From Lachnospiraceae bacterium (GTDB lineage: Bacteria; Bacillota; Clostridia; Lachnospirales; Lachnospiraceae), in assembly GCA_017511045.1 (NCBI GenBank), contig JAFWLM010000087.1, forward strand, positions 1 to 34,501: a stretch of 34,501 nucleotides of DNA, written 5' to 3'. The position numbers and the translations under genes are program-made. Under the pieces are notes generated by a model, which worked only from the letters and a program-made list of their open reading frames with translations, had not been told where the DNA came from and searched no databases. This document shows positions 8,287 through 17,200 of this stretch, in pieces; positions within the stretch are counted from its first letter, which is position 1, and every line of letters begins with the position of its first letter.

Positions 8287-9483
8287 TCATTCTTGTGCTG
8301 CCGCAGCACCTGCTGCTCTTCCTGTGGAAAAGGCGATCTGAAGATTGAATCCGCCTGTATAGGCATCCGCATCGATCACCTCTCCCGCAAAATAGATGCC
8401 CGCTTGTTTTTTCGACTCCATGGTCTTGGGATCGATCTCCTTTAGTCCTACTCCTCCGGAGGTGATCACTGCCTGTTCAAATCCTGCCGTCTCAATTAAA
8501 TGGAGCTGCATATCTTTTAACAGAGAGACCAGCTTCGTTCTTTCCTCTCTGGTGATCTCGTTCACCTTTTTAAACGGATCGATTCCGGAAAGAGCTATGA
8601 CCACAGGTATCATTTTAGCAGGAAGAAGCCTGGAAAGCGAATTTTTGAACGCCTTATTCTGCTCACCTTCAAAATCTCTCAGAATCCTTTTATCCAGCTG
8701 TTCACTGCTCAGGGACGGTTTCAGGTCAATATGCAGGATAAATGCTTTCTTTTTCTGATTCAGCATTCTTCCGATCTCACTTGACGCCGTAAGGATCACC
8801 GGACCGCTGACTCCATTTGATGTGAACAGCATTTCACCAAACTGGTCAAAGACCTTCTTCCCGTCTGCTGTAATAGTCACGTTGATATTTCTTAAGGACA
8901 GCCCTTCCAGTTCTTTGATAAACGGATCGCTGCAAAGAAGAGGCACCAGCGAGGGAACAGGTTCTTTGATCGAATGTCCTATGGATTCAGCGAAACGGAA
9001 TCCATCTCCTGTTGAGCCTGTGCTCTGGTATGATAATCCTCCGGTTGCAATAATGATGGCATCTGCATCGATGGAAGAGAGATCCTTTACCTCCGTTTTC
9101 AGCCGGACTTTTACACCTGATTCTTTCAGCCGTTTCTCCAACGTACGGATCACATCAGAAGATTTGTCTGATACCGGAAAGATCCTTCCACCGCGCTCTT
9201 CTTTTAATGCAAGTCCTGCTTCTTCAAAGAATGCGCAGGTATCTGCATTGGAAAAGGAATAGATCGCGCTGTAAAGGAATTTATTTCCTCTTGGGATATT
9301 GTCAAAAAAAGCAGGCAACTCACAAGTATTTGTGAGGTTGCATCTGCCTTTTCCGGTAATATAAAGCTTCTTTCCGAGCTTTTCATTTTTTTCCAATAAA
9401 GTGACGGAAGCACCTGCCTCTGCAGCTGTGATGGCTGCCATCATTCCTGCGGCACCGCCCCCGATCACAGTCACTTTTTTCAT
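8287..9483 (-). CDS. FAD-dependent flavoprotein, HI0933/BaiN family
   Basis: A 398-residue flavoprotein. It has an N-terminal dinucleotide-binding GGGAAGMMAA motif (residues 8-17), the family signature TGKGRCNLTN, an internal ATGGLSYQSTGSTGDG segment, and a C-terminal FAD-contacting AGEVIDADAYTGGFNLQIAFSTG. Members are annotated as NAD(P)/FAD-dependent oxidoreductases or aminoacetone oxidase-like; one relative (BaiN) acts in bile-acid dehydroxylation, but most have no known substrate. It sits between scpB and cmk, as in many Clostridia. The ribosome site is weak (AGGTG, ten bases). I would not infer bile-acid activity from this. Confidence 0.88.
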   Translation of the reverse strand: MKKVTVIGGGAAGMMAAITAAEAGASVTLLEKNEKLGKKLYITGKGRCNLTNTCELPAFFDNIPRGNKFLYSAIYSFSNADTCAFFEEAGLALKEERGGRIFPVSDKSSDVIRTLEKRLKESGVKVRLKTEVKDLSSIDADAIIIATGGLSYQSTGSTGDGFRFAESIGHSIKEPVPSLVPLLCSDPFIKELEGLSLRNINVTITADGKKVFDQFGEMLFTSNGVSGPVILTASSEIGRMLNQKKKAFILHIDLKPSLSSEQLDKRILRDFEGEQNKAFKNSLSRLLPAKMIPVVIALSGIDPFKKVNEITREERTKLVSLLKDMQLHLIETAGFEQAVITSGGVGLKEIDPKTMESKKQAGIYFAGEVIDADAYTGGFNLQIAFSTGRAAGAAAAQE

Positions 9484-9488
9484 AAATG

Positions 9489-10181
9489 TTATACACCTAC
9501 ATCGATCATCTCATCGCCCGGATCATCGTCTTCAAAAGACTCTGCAGGCTCTTCTTCCGTTCCCGGAAACTCCAGTTTGATCTGGCCTTCCACATCTTCA
9601 TTTTCATCATGAATCTGTTCGCCGAAGTAGCCGATCTCCTGCTCTGCTTCCAGCTTGAATGACTCCAGCTGCTCCGTTCCGATGTTCGGAAGATCTTCCT
9701 TGTTGGAAAGCCCGAAGCGGCGAAGGAATTCATCTGTAGTACCTAAAATGATCGGTCTTCCCGGAGTTGCAAGTCTGCCCTTTTCTTCAACCAGTCCTGC
9801 ATCGATCAGGCGGTTAATTGCATGATCAGACTGCACTCCGCGGATCTTTTCGATCTCGATTTTTGTGATCGGCTGTTTATACGCAATAATAGACAGGGTT
9901 TCAAGCTGAATATCTGTAAGCCGGTAGGACTTCGGGATCGAAACGATCTTAATCAGATATTCATAGGCAAATTCCTTTGTGCAGAGCTGAAAGGTCCCGT
10001 CGATCTCGATCAGTTTCAGGCCCCTTTCCTCTGCCTCGTAATCCTGCTGCATTTCTGCGAGTACCTGTTTGACTGTTTTTTTATCTGCATCCAAAGCACT
10101 GCACAGTTTCTCTATTTCCACTGCTTCTCCCATAGAGAACAGAATGGCTTCAATTATAGCTTTCATCTTGTTCTGTTCCAA
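9489..10181 (-). CDS. scpB: Segregation and condensation protein B
   Basis: ScpB is the winged-helix partner of ScpA in the SMC condensin complex. The paired winged-helix core runs from AIIEAILFSMGEAVEIEKL to the conserved TPGRPIILGTTDEFLRRFGL segment. A Glu/Asp-rich tail of about 50 residues follows and is longer than in Bacillus (197 residues in total). Start choice: an AGGAGG inside scpA touches an ATG at 10190 with zero spacing, while a TTG at 10181 lies nine bases away. I therefore take TTG, giving 230 residues. ATG at 10166 is a further possibility. The gene overlaps scpA by 32 bases with this start. Confidence 0.9.
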   Translation of the reverse strand: MEQNKMKAIIEAILFSMGEAVEIEKLCSALDADKKTVKQVLAEMQQDYEAEERGLKLIEIDGTFQLCTKEFAYEYLIKIVSIPKSYRLTDIQLETLSIIAYKQPITKIEIEKIRGVQSDHAINRLIDAGLVEEKGRLATPGRPIILGTTDEFLRRFGLSNKEDLPNIGTEQLESFKLEAEQEIGYFGEQIHDENEDVEGQIKLEFPGTEEEPAESFEDDDPGDEMIDVGV

Positions 10182-10944
10182 GTTCTGCATCCTCCTGATT
10201 TCCCTCACCCTTGGTAAAGGTGATATCCTGATCATTTCCGTCCTGCTCCGCTACCAGCTCACCGGTCTTCATTAATTCAAGCACTGCCAGAAAGGTAGCG
10301 ATGACATTGAGTCTTGTCGGCTGTCTTTCGATCAGCTGACGGAAACTGAATTTTTCGTTTTCTGAAATGAACGTACGGATCTCCGAGATCTTACCGGGAA
10401 TATTGATCGGTTCCCTGCGTACCCGTCCGTATTTCATTGCCTGCTCGTTGACCTTTTCACTGCTCCGCTGCATGACATCATCGAAAATGGCCTTCAGCTT
10501 TGCAAGGGTCACGTCACCGATAAACTTATCAAGGTCGATCGGTGCCTCATATTCTTTTACTTCATCCGGGATCGAGGCCTCTTTATATACCGCCTTCGAT
10601 GCCGTGATAGCCTTATCTTTCAGCTCATAGGACATGAATTTATACATCTTGTACTCTAAGAGCTGTTCCACCAGTTCCGCACGGGGATCTTCTTCATTTT
10701 CTTCCGGATCCACCTGCTTCGGTATCAGCATTTTTGCTTTAATATCAAGCAATGTCGCAGCCATAACCAGAAATTCGCTGGTCACTTCCGCGTCCTGCTT
10801 TTCCATTTCGCTTAAATATTCCAGATACTGATCTGTGATCAGTGAGATCGGAATATCATAAATATCGACTTTATTCTTTTCGATCAGGTGCAGAAGAAGA
10901 TCTAAAGGACCTTCAAATGCTTCCAGTTTAAACGAGATTGCCAT
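10150..10944 (-). CDS. scpA: Segregation and condensation protein A
   Basis: A 264-residue kleisin. The N-terminal FEGPLDLLLHLIEKNKVDIYDIPI segment (key FEGPLDLLL) binds the SMC neck, and the C-terminal winged helix includes FLAVLELMKTG. With ScpB and Smc it forms the bacterial condensin that organises and segregates newly replicated chromosomes. It overlaps the phosphoesterase gene upstream by 17 bases and scpB downstream. The upstream GGTGAT is a weak ribosome site, so coupling is likely. The scpA-scpB order is the usual one. Confidence 0.95.
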   Translation of the reverse strand: MAISFKLEAFEGPLDLLLHLIEKNKVDIYDIPISLITDQYLEYLSEMEKQDAEVTSEFLVMAATLLDIKAKMLIPKQVDPEENEEDPRAELVEQLLEYKMYKFMSYELKDKAITASKAVYKEASIPDEVKEYEAPIDLDKFIGDVTLAKLKAIFDDVMQRSSEKVNEQAMKYGRVRREPINIPGKISEIRTFISENEKFSFRQLIERQPTRLNVIATFLAVLELMKTGELVAEQDGNDQDITFTKGEGNQEDAELGTEQDESYN

Positions 10945-11797
10945 GTATATCGATCACCACTACTTCCGGTTTATTGTTGATTCGCAAATTGACTTTATGT
11001 GACCCGCATCCTGCAGAAACGATCATTTTTGCATCCTGTTTTTCATACATACCCCGGGAATACTTCGGAAACATACGGAACTGAGGGGAAACGACCCCGA
11101 CTTTTCCTCCAAAGAGACGGACTGCGCCTCCATGGTAGTGCCCCGCAAGAAACAGATCTGCTCCCGACTGGACATAGGTACTGAAGAATCTCGGATTATG
11201 AGCCAGAACTATATTAAAACATTCCCCGGGAATTGTTGCAAGGTCCTGTTTCATCTGCATCGGAGGATAAAAGATCCGGTTGATTTTTTTATAATACTTC
11301 CGGTCAATATCCAGACCGCTCAAGCTGACACTCTGGTTGATCTGAACACTGTCATTTAACAGCCAGCAGACTCCGAAATCCTCAAGCGCATGAAAGTACT
11401 CCCTGAAGCCTTTCTGATACTGCACATCTTCAGCCATACGTTTTTCATGATTGCCGTAAGCAGCATATACGGGGGCGATCTTCCGCAATTCCCGGAACAG
11501 TCTGATACTGGAGTCGTAGTCCGGATGCTCAGATGCAGTGATCATATCTCCCGCGGTCAGAATGATATCCGGAGATGCTTTTTTCACTCTCCGGATAAGT
11601 TTGATATTGTCATCTCCGTAATTGCGCTCGTGAAGGTCCGTGAGCAATACGGCTCTGACAGCATCGCCGCTCTTGATTTTGGAAGTTCGGATATCATAGT
11701 AGGTGGTTTTCAGAGTTTTCAGTTCATATCCGGCAACCGCTGCAAGCATCGCCGTTAAAACTGATGAAATTCCTACTACGATGGGCCATTTTTTCAT
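10928..11797 (-). CDS. Membrane-anchored metallophosphoesterase, YkuE-like
   Basis: A 289-residue protein with an N-terminal hydrophobic segment (residues 4-23) that probably anchors it in the membrane with the catalytic domain outside. Calcineurin-type metal motifs follow in order: TDLHERNYGD (Asp54, His56), AGDM (Asp84), YGNHEK, LAHNP and AGHYHGG. The YkuE group acts on lipid or cell-envelope phosphoesters, for example UDP-diacylglucosamine-like substrates; the substrate here is unknown. The start lies six bases after the LTA-synthase-like stop with no clear ribosome site, suggesting coupling and perhaps a joint envelope role. Confidence 0.87.
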   Translation of the reverse strand: MKKWPIVVGISSVLTAMLAAVAGYELKTLKTTYYDIRTSKIKSGDAVRAVLLTDLHERNYGDDNIKLIRRVKKASPDIILTAGDMITASEHPDYDSSIRLFRELRKIAPVYAAYGNHEKRMAEDVQYQKGFREYFHALEDFGVCWLLNDSVQINQSVSLSGLDIDRKYYKKINRIFYPPMQMKQDLATIPGECFNIVLAHNPRFFSTYVQSGADLFLAGHYHGGAVRLFGGKVGVVSPQFRMFPKYSRGMYEKQDAKMIVSAGCGSHKVNLRINNKPEVVVIDIHGNLV

Positions 11798-11803
11798 AAA
11801 AAT

Positions 11804-14077
11804 CTATTGATATATATACGAAGCCGTCTGCGACAACTGGTATTTGTCATCTCCGACCTGTGCCACAAAGATTTCATCCTGGGGAAGAAGATCGTCATAT
11901 TTCGCACGGATCTTATCCGGTGCGATGAGCTCCGTCTTATAATACTCTCCGTTGATATTGATCATACTCCACTTCGTGAAGTTCTCACCTTCTACATAGA
12001 CATAAGTGTCTGCGCCAAGGGTCCGTTTTGAAACCCCGCTGATTTTAACATCCTTGATACCGAATTTCATATCTTTCACAGGATAAGCTCCGGCATCTCC
12101 CAGGGATGCTTTTGATCCATAGAGAAGGTCATATTCCAGATTCTGAAGGCCGCTTAAATACTCTCCTTCTTCATCATTGATATGCGTCTGGTGATAATTG
12201 TTGATCACACCTGTTTTTATTCCAATTGCGCCTAACAGTTTCGGAAGAACCTGATAAGCTTCTATATTTCCAAAGTCCAGATCGAGTCCCATATTATTCC
12301 AGATCACGTAATCCGTCTGCATCAGATCCCCGACTGCCATATTTTCCTGCTCCAGACCAAGGCTCGGAAGATGATCGCCGTACAGAAACAGGATCGTCTC
12401 CTCTCCACGTTCCGACAGCATATTCACCAGTTCCTGAACAAAAACATCCATGTCATGGATCAGGTTGGTATAATACTGGACTGCATACTGGGTCTCACCT
12501 TCGTTGCTTGTAACCCGTACGCGGCCCATGCCCGGGACATATTCATTCGGATAGCTGCCATGCCCCTCCACTGAAACAGTAAAGACAAAGTCCACGCCAT
12601 CCGGTGTGTAATCCAGACAGTCGGCAATATGCTCTGTAAGAACCGTGTCCTTAACCCATTTTTTCTGCGTGTAATCCATGCTGGTCAGATACATATACTC
12701 CATAGATGTAAAAGTATCAAATCCCAGATTCGGATAAACGGTATGCCGCTGATAGAATGTTGCATCGTTATTATGGATCGCATGTGCCATATAGCCATTT
12801 GCACTAAGATCGTAGGCCATGCTCTCGCAGGTCTCTTTCAGCAGGATCCCTTTATACGGGATCTCGCCCGCACCGAAATCTTCGAGATTCATTCCGGTCA
12901 GGATCTCAAACTCGGTGTTTGAGGTACCTGCACCGATTGATGGAACTGACACATATCCACTGTTAAATTCTTCGCCGAGAGCTCTGAAATGAGGGATCGG
13001 ATCTTCCGAGAACTGCAGATTGTTCATTCGGGTGATGTCAAAGAATGATTCCAGCTGGATAATGACAATGTTCGGTGTCTTGTCCGTTACCTGCGTGATA
13101 TCTGCATTATCTGTATCAATTTCATCGACCAGCTGAACAATGTTTTCACTTGAATAATCCGAAGGCTTTCTGACACCGTTATCAAAAACAGAGTTCAGGA
13201 AGCAGTAGGTAAAGCCATAAGCTTTATATGCATTCGGGAGATTGTTAAACGTACTTGCGATCCTTCCGGTATCGATCGAAAGGCTGATCGCGATAAAGGT
13301 TACTGCTACCATCGTTCCGACGATCAAAGCATTCCGGACGCGGTTTATCTTTTCCTTGACTTTGGGGCCTTTGATAAAGACCACAACTAAAAGTGCAAGA
13401 ACGGCCGCCGCAAGAACTGCCCACAAAATGATCGTTGCCGGAGAATAGTATTTCCCCACGATCCGCATGCCGGTCTTGACCATGAAAATATCCGTTCCGT
13501 TAAACGGGGTCACGCGCTTCATAAGGATCTGCCGGTTCACGACGCCCAAAACGATCCAGAATGCGGAAACGACCAGATAAACAAAAAATCTTCGTTTGAA
13601 TACAAGTGCTATAAGAACAGTACATGCAATAATGCATGCATTTACAAAAAACGGAACTGGACTCTGATATAAAAAGCGGATGCCTGCAAGGAAAGAGTTT
13701 CTTGACAGCATCTCAACGATAAGAGCCAGAATAATAGGAAGCAAAACAACAGTCAGGACCGTATGAAGGTTCTGTTTTCCTTCAAAGAACTTACTGAATT
13801 TGGCATATCCTTTTTTCAGACCTGCCAGGAAAGTCTTAAATCCGGACTTAGCTTTTGCTTCTTCAGCAGATGCTTCTCCTTCTCCCTCAGCAGTTTCTGC
13901 TTCCGGTTCTTCCGGGCTGTCTTTTTCTTCAACAGTTTCTTCAGCTTCTTCAGAATCTGCTTCTTTCTCTGCAATTTCTTCTGTTTCTGCCTCTTCTGAC
14001 ACTGCCTCCGGAGTAGTTTCCGTATTGCTCTCTTCTGAAGTTGTCTCTTCTGCTTTTTTCTCTTCCTGTTTTTCCAT
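11804..14077 (-). CDS. LTA-synthase-family membrane sulfatase with acidic N-tail and C-terminal beta domain
   Basis: A 757-residue protein. Residues 1-75 are a Glu/Thr/Ser/Ala-rich cytoplasmic region. About five membrane helices follow, between about 85 and 280. The extracellular sulfatase domain has IIQLESFFD, the nucleophile region GAGTSNTEFE (Thr expected to carry phosphoglycerol), VEGHGSYP and YGDHLP. The last 90 residues (VKISGVSKRTLGADTYVYVEG onwards) resemble an IPT/TIG-like beta sandwich, which classical LtaS lacks. It probably transfers glycerol phosphate to a glycolipid or polysaccharide. An AGAGGAAG site eight bases before ATG 14077 decides the start; a TTG at 14137 would read through a hairpin. 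Confidence 0.88.
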   Translation of the reverse strand: MEKQEEKKAEETTSEESNTETTPEAVSEEAETEEIAEKEADSEEAEETVEEKDSPEEPEAETAEGEGEASAEEAKAKSGFKTFLAGLKKGYAKFSKFFEGKQNLHTVLTVVLLPIILALIVEMLSRNSFLAGIRFLYQSPVPFFVNACIIACTVLIALVFKRRFFVYLVVSAFWIVLGVVNRQILMKRVTPFNGTDIFMVKTGMRIVGKYYSPATIILWAVLAAAVLALLVVVFIKGPKVKEKINRVRNALIVGTMVAVTFIAISLSIDTGRIASTFNNLPNAYKAYGFTYCFLNSVFDNGVRKPSDYSSENIVQLVDEIDTDNADITQVTDKTPNIVIIQLESFFDITRMNNLQFSEDPIPHFRALGEEFNSGYVSVPSIGAGTSNTEFEILTGMNLEDFGAGEIPYKGILLKETCESMAYDLSANGYMAHAIHNNDATFYQRHTVYPNLGFDTFTSMEYMYLTSMDYTQKKWVKDTVLTEHIADCLDYTPDGVDFVFTVSVEGHGSYPNEYVPGMGRVRVTSNEGETQYAVQYYTNLIHDMDVFVQELVNMLSERGEETILFLYGDHLPSLGLEQENMAVGDLMQTDYVIWNNMGLDLDFGNIEAYQVLPKLLGAIGIKTGVINNYHQTHINDEEGEYLSGLQNLEYDLLYGSKASLGDAGAYPVKDMKFGIKDVKISGVSKRTLGADTYVYVEGENFTKWSMININGEYYKTELIAPDKIRAKYDDLLPQDEIFVAQVGDDKYQLSQTASYIYQ

Positions 14078-14107
14078 GCTATCAGCTTCCTCTAGACTGT
14101 CAAATGA

Positions 14108-14133
14108 GTGTCCGCCTTTTCCAAGACGGACAC
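14108..14133 (-). promoter_or_regulatory. 11-bp hairpin with GGAA tetraloop in the ltaS-like leader
   Basis: On the minus strand GTGTCCGTCTT pairs with AAGGCGGACAC (one T-G wobble, no bulge) around the loop GGAA, a GNRA-type tetraloop. No T-run follows, so a plain terminator is unlikely. It lies about 45 bases after the predicted transcript start and 30 before the ATG, a position suited to an mRNA stabiliser, a protein-binding site or part of a leader regulator. Confidence 0.7.
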
Positions 14134-14183
14134 CCAATTATTGATGATAATTATGAATTTTTGATGTTCTTCATATTACCAAA

Positions 14184-14212
14184 ATATTAATCCTGAAGAC
14201 TTGATCAGTCAA
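14184..14212 (-). promoter_or_regulatory. Predicted sigma-A promoter of the ltaS-scp-cmk-ispH run
   Basis: Minus-strand TTGACT (14212-14207) and TAATAT (14189-14184) are separated by exactly 17 bases. The -35 overlaps the last codons of the PFOR gene. The predicted transcript begins near 14177, giving a leader of about 100 bases that includes the hairpin at 14108-14133. It is the only convincing promoter I found for the dense gene run below it. Confidence 0.65.
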
Positions 14213-17200
14213 GGCTTGCAAGTTTCTTCAGATACTCATATCTGCCCTTCGCTTCTTTCTCCTGCTTAGCAAAGAGTACTTTTGCTTTTTCAGGATCCAT
14301 TCTCTCAAGAGCGGTGTATCTTACTTCGTTATGCAGGAAGTCAACATAATCTGTGGAAGCTTCCTTGCTGTCAAGCATGAACGGATTCTTTCCTTCTGCA
14401 GAGAGACGCGGATCATATCTTAACAGGTTCCAGTATCCGCTGGTAACTGCCTGCTTCTCTTCGCTCTGTGCAACCTTCATGCCGCCTTTGATACCATGGT
14501 TGATACATGGAGCGTAAGCGATGATCAGGGACGGTCCCTGATAGCTTTCAGCTTCAACCATTGCCTTGATGCACTGGTTCATATCAGCACCCATGGAGAT
14601 CTGTGCGACATATACATATCCGTAGCTCATAGCGATCTGAGCAAGGTCTTTCTTCTTCACTTCCTTACCGCCTGCTGCGAACTGTGCAGTTGCACCTGTC
14701 GGTGTAGACTTGGAAGACTGTCCGCCGGTGTTGGAGTAAACCTCGGTATCGAATACCATGATGTTGATATCCTTGCCGCTGGCGATGACATGGTCAAGGC
14801 CGCCGAATCCGATATCGTATGCCCATCCGTCACCACCGAAGATCCACTGGGATTTCTTGGACAGATATTCTTTCTGCTTCAGGATGTCTTTTGCAGGCTG
14901 TCCTTCTTTGCCTTCCAGAGCTGCGATAAACTTCTCGGTTGCCGGTCCGTTTAATGCGCCGTTGGAGAAGGTGTCGATCCACTCTTTTGCAGCTGCAACA
15001 ACTTCCGGATTGGTTCCGTTGTCAACGATATACTGTGCTTTTTCTTTTAATGCACCACGGATCGCATTGTTTGCAAGAACCATACCATATCCGAACTCAG
15101 CTGCGTCTTCGAAGAGGGAGTTGGACCATGCCGGACCATGTCCTTTCTTGTTGACCGTGTAAGGTGTGGACGGTGAGGAGTTACCCCAGATGGAGGAGCA
15201 TCCTGTTGCGTTTGCAATATATGCGCGGTCACCAAAGAGCTGTGTCATCAGTTTTGCGTACGGAGTCTCGCCGCAGCCTGCGCATGCGCCTGAGAACTCA
15301 AGGAGCGGCTGCTTGAACTGGCTGCCCTTAACCGTAGACTCTTTGAATTTTTCAAATACTTCCGGTTTTGCGTCGATCGTAAGACCATAAGCAAATACTT
15401 CCTGCTGAGGCAGCTGCTCTTCCATCGGCTGCATAACAAGCGTATCGTTCTTCTTGTTGCCCGGGCAGACATTGACGCAGGATCCGCATCCGGTGCAGTC
15501 TAAGGTGGAGATCGTCATCGCAAACTTCAGTCCCGGAAGACCGGTTGCGTCTTTTGCTTTTGTTGCTGCCGGAGCTGCTGCCAGCTCTTCTTCGGTCATG
15601 ATGACCGGACGGATTGCAGCATGCGGGCAGACATATGCGCACTGGTTACACTGGATACAGGTATCCGCATTCCAGCTAGGTACGTCAACCGCAATACCTC
15701 TCTTCTCGTAAGCAGCGGTTCCGGAAGGTGTATTTCCGATTACATAATCTTTGAATGCGGAAACCGGAAGTTTGTTTCCTTCCTGTCCGGAAACTTTTGC
15801 CTGGATATTGTTAACGAAATCAAGTACTTCCTTACGTCCTTCTGTATAGACGGTTCCAAGAACTTCGTCTTCCGCATCTTTCCAGCTTGCTGGAACTTCT
15901 ACTTTTACAACCTGCTGAGCGCCGGCATCGATTGCAGCATAGTTCATGTTGACGATGTCATCACCCTTACGTCCGTAGGTCTTCTTAGCAGCTTCCTTCA
16001 TCAGGCGGATCGCTTCCTCTTCCGGAATGATCGCTGCCAGTTTGAAGAATGCAGACTGAAGGACGGTGTTGATTCTTCCGCCAAGTCCGATCTCTTTACC
16101 GATCTTGATACCATCGATCGTATAGAGGTTGATGTTGTGTTCAGCGATATAGCGTTTTGCCTGACCCGGAAGATGTTTTTCCAGTTCTTCCAGATTCCAC
16201 GGGCAGTTCAGAAGGAAGGTTCCTCCATCCTTGATATCCTGAACCATGTTGTATTTGCGGACATAAGATGCATTGTGGCATGCAACGAAGTCTGCCTGGT
16301 CGATCAGGTACGTAGACTTGATCGGAGTCTTTCCGAAACGAAGGTGGGATACGGTAACACCACCGGATTTTTTGGAGTCATAATCGAAATATGCCTGTGC
16401 ATACTGATCCGTATTATCACCAATGATCTTGATGGAGTTCTTGTTCGCACCAACGGTACCGTCAGCGCCAAGACCCCAGAACTTGCAGCAGATGATGGAA
16501 TCCGGAACTGTAACAGGATTATAGGAAGTATCAAGAGACAGGTTTGTAACATCGTCTTCGATACCAACAGTGAATCTCGGTTTTTCCGTATTTCTTAAAA
16601 CTGCGATGATCTGTGCGGAGTTGGTGTTCTTGGAACCTAAACCATAACGTCCGGAGAAGATCTCTACATTATGGAATTTGGAACCTCTGAGAGCTGCAAC
16701 AACATCAAGATACAGCGGCTCACCAAGAGCGCCCGGCTCTTTTGTTCTGTCAAGAACGCTGATCTTCTTAACAGTATCCGGGATTGCATCGATTAAGTGT
16801 TTTGCGCTGAACGGACGGAACAGACGTACTTTTACGATACCGTATTTCTCGCCCTGTGCATTTAAGAAGTCGATTGCTTCTTCTGCGGTCTCGCAGACAG
16901 AACCCATCGCGATGATAACGTGTTCTGCATCCGGAGCACCATAATAATTGAAGAGACCGTAGTTGGTTCCGATCTTTTCATTTACTTTGTTCATATACTC
17001 TTCTACGACTGCCGGAAGCTCATCATAAGCTGTGTTGCAAGCTTCACGTGCCTGGAAGAAGATATCCGGGTTCTGAGCAGATCCCCACTGGCATGCTCTT
17101 TCCGGATTTAAGCTTTCTGCTTTGTACTTATCAACTGCATCAAGATCGACCATATCTTTGAGATCTTCATAATCCCAGACTTCGATCTTCTGAATCTCGT

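Noticed and set aside
8287-9483. Bile-acid dehydroxylation enzyme BaiN
   Set aside because: The family is broad and housekeeping in Clostridia, and no other bai gene is in the window.
14078-14137. Longer LTA-synthase-like protein starting at TTG 14137
   Set aside because: The added codons translate the leader hairpin, and a good ribosome site serves ATG 14077.
15621-16598. Long plus-strand frame of 325 codons inside the PFOR gene
   Set aside because: Antisense to highly conserved PFOR coding sequence and without recognisable domains.
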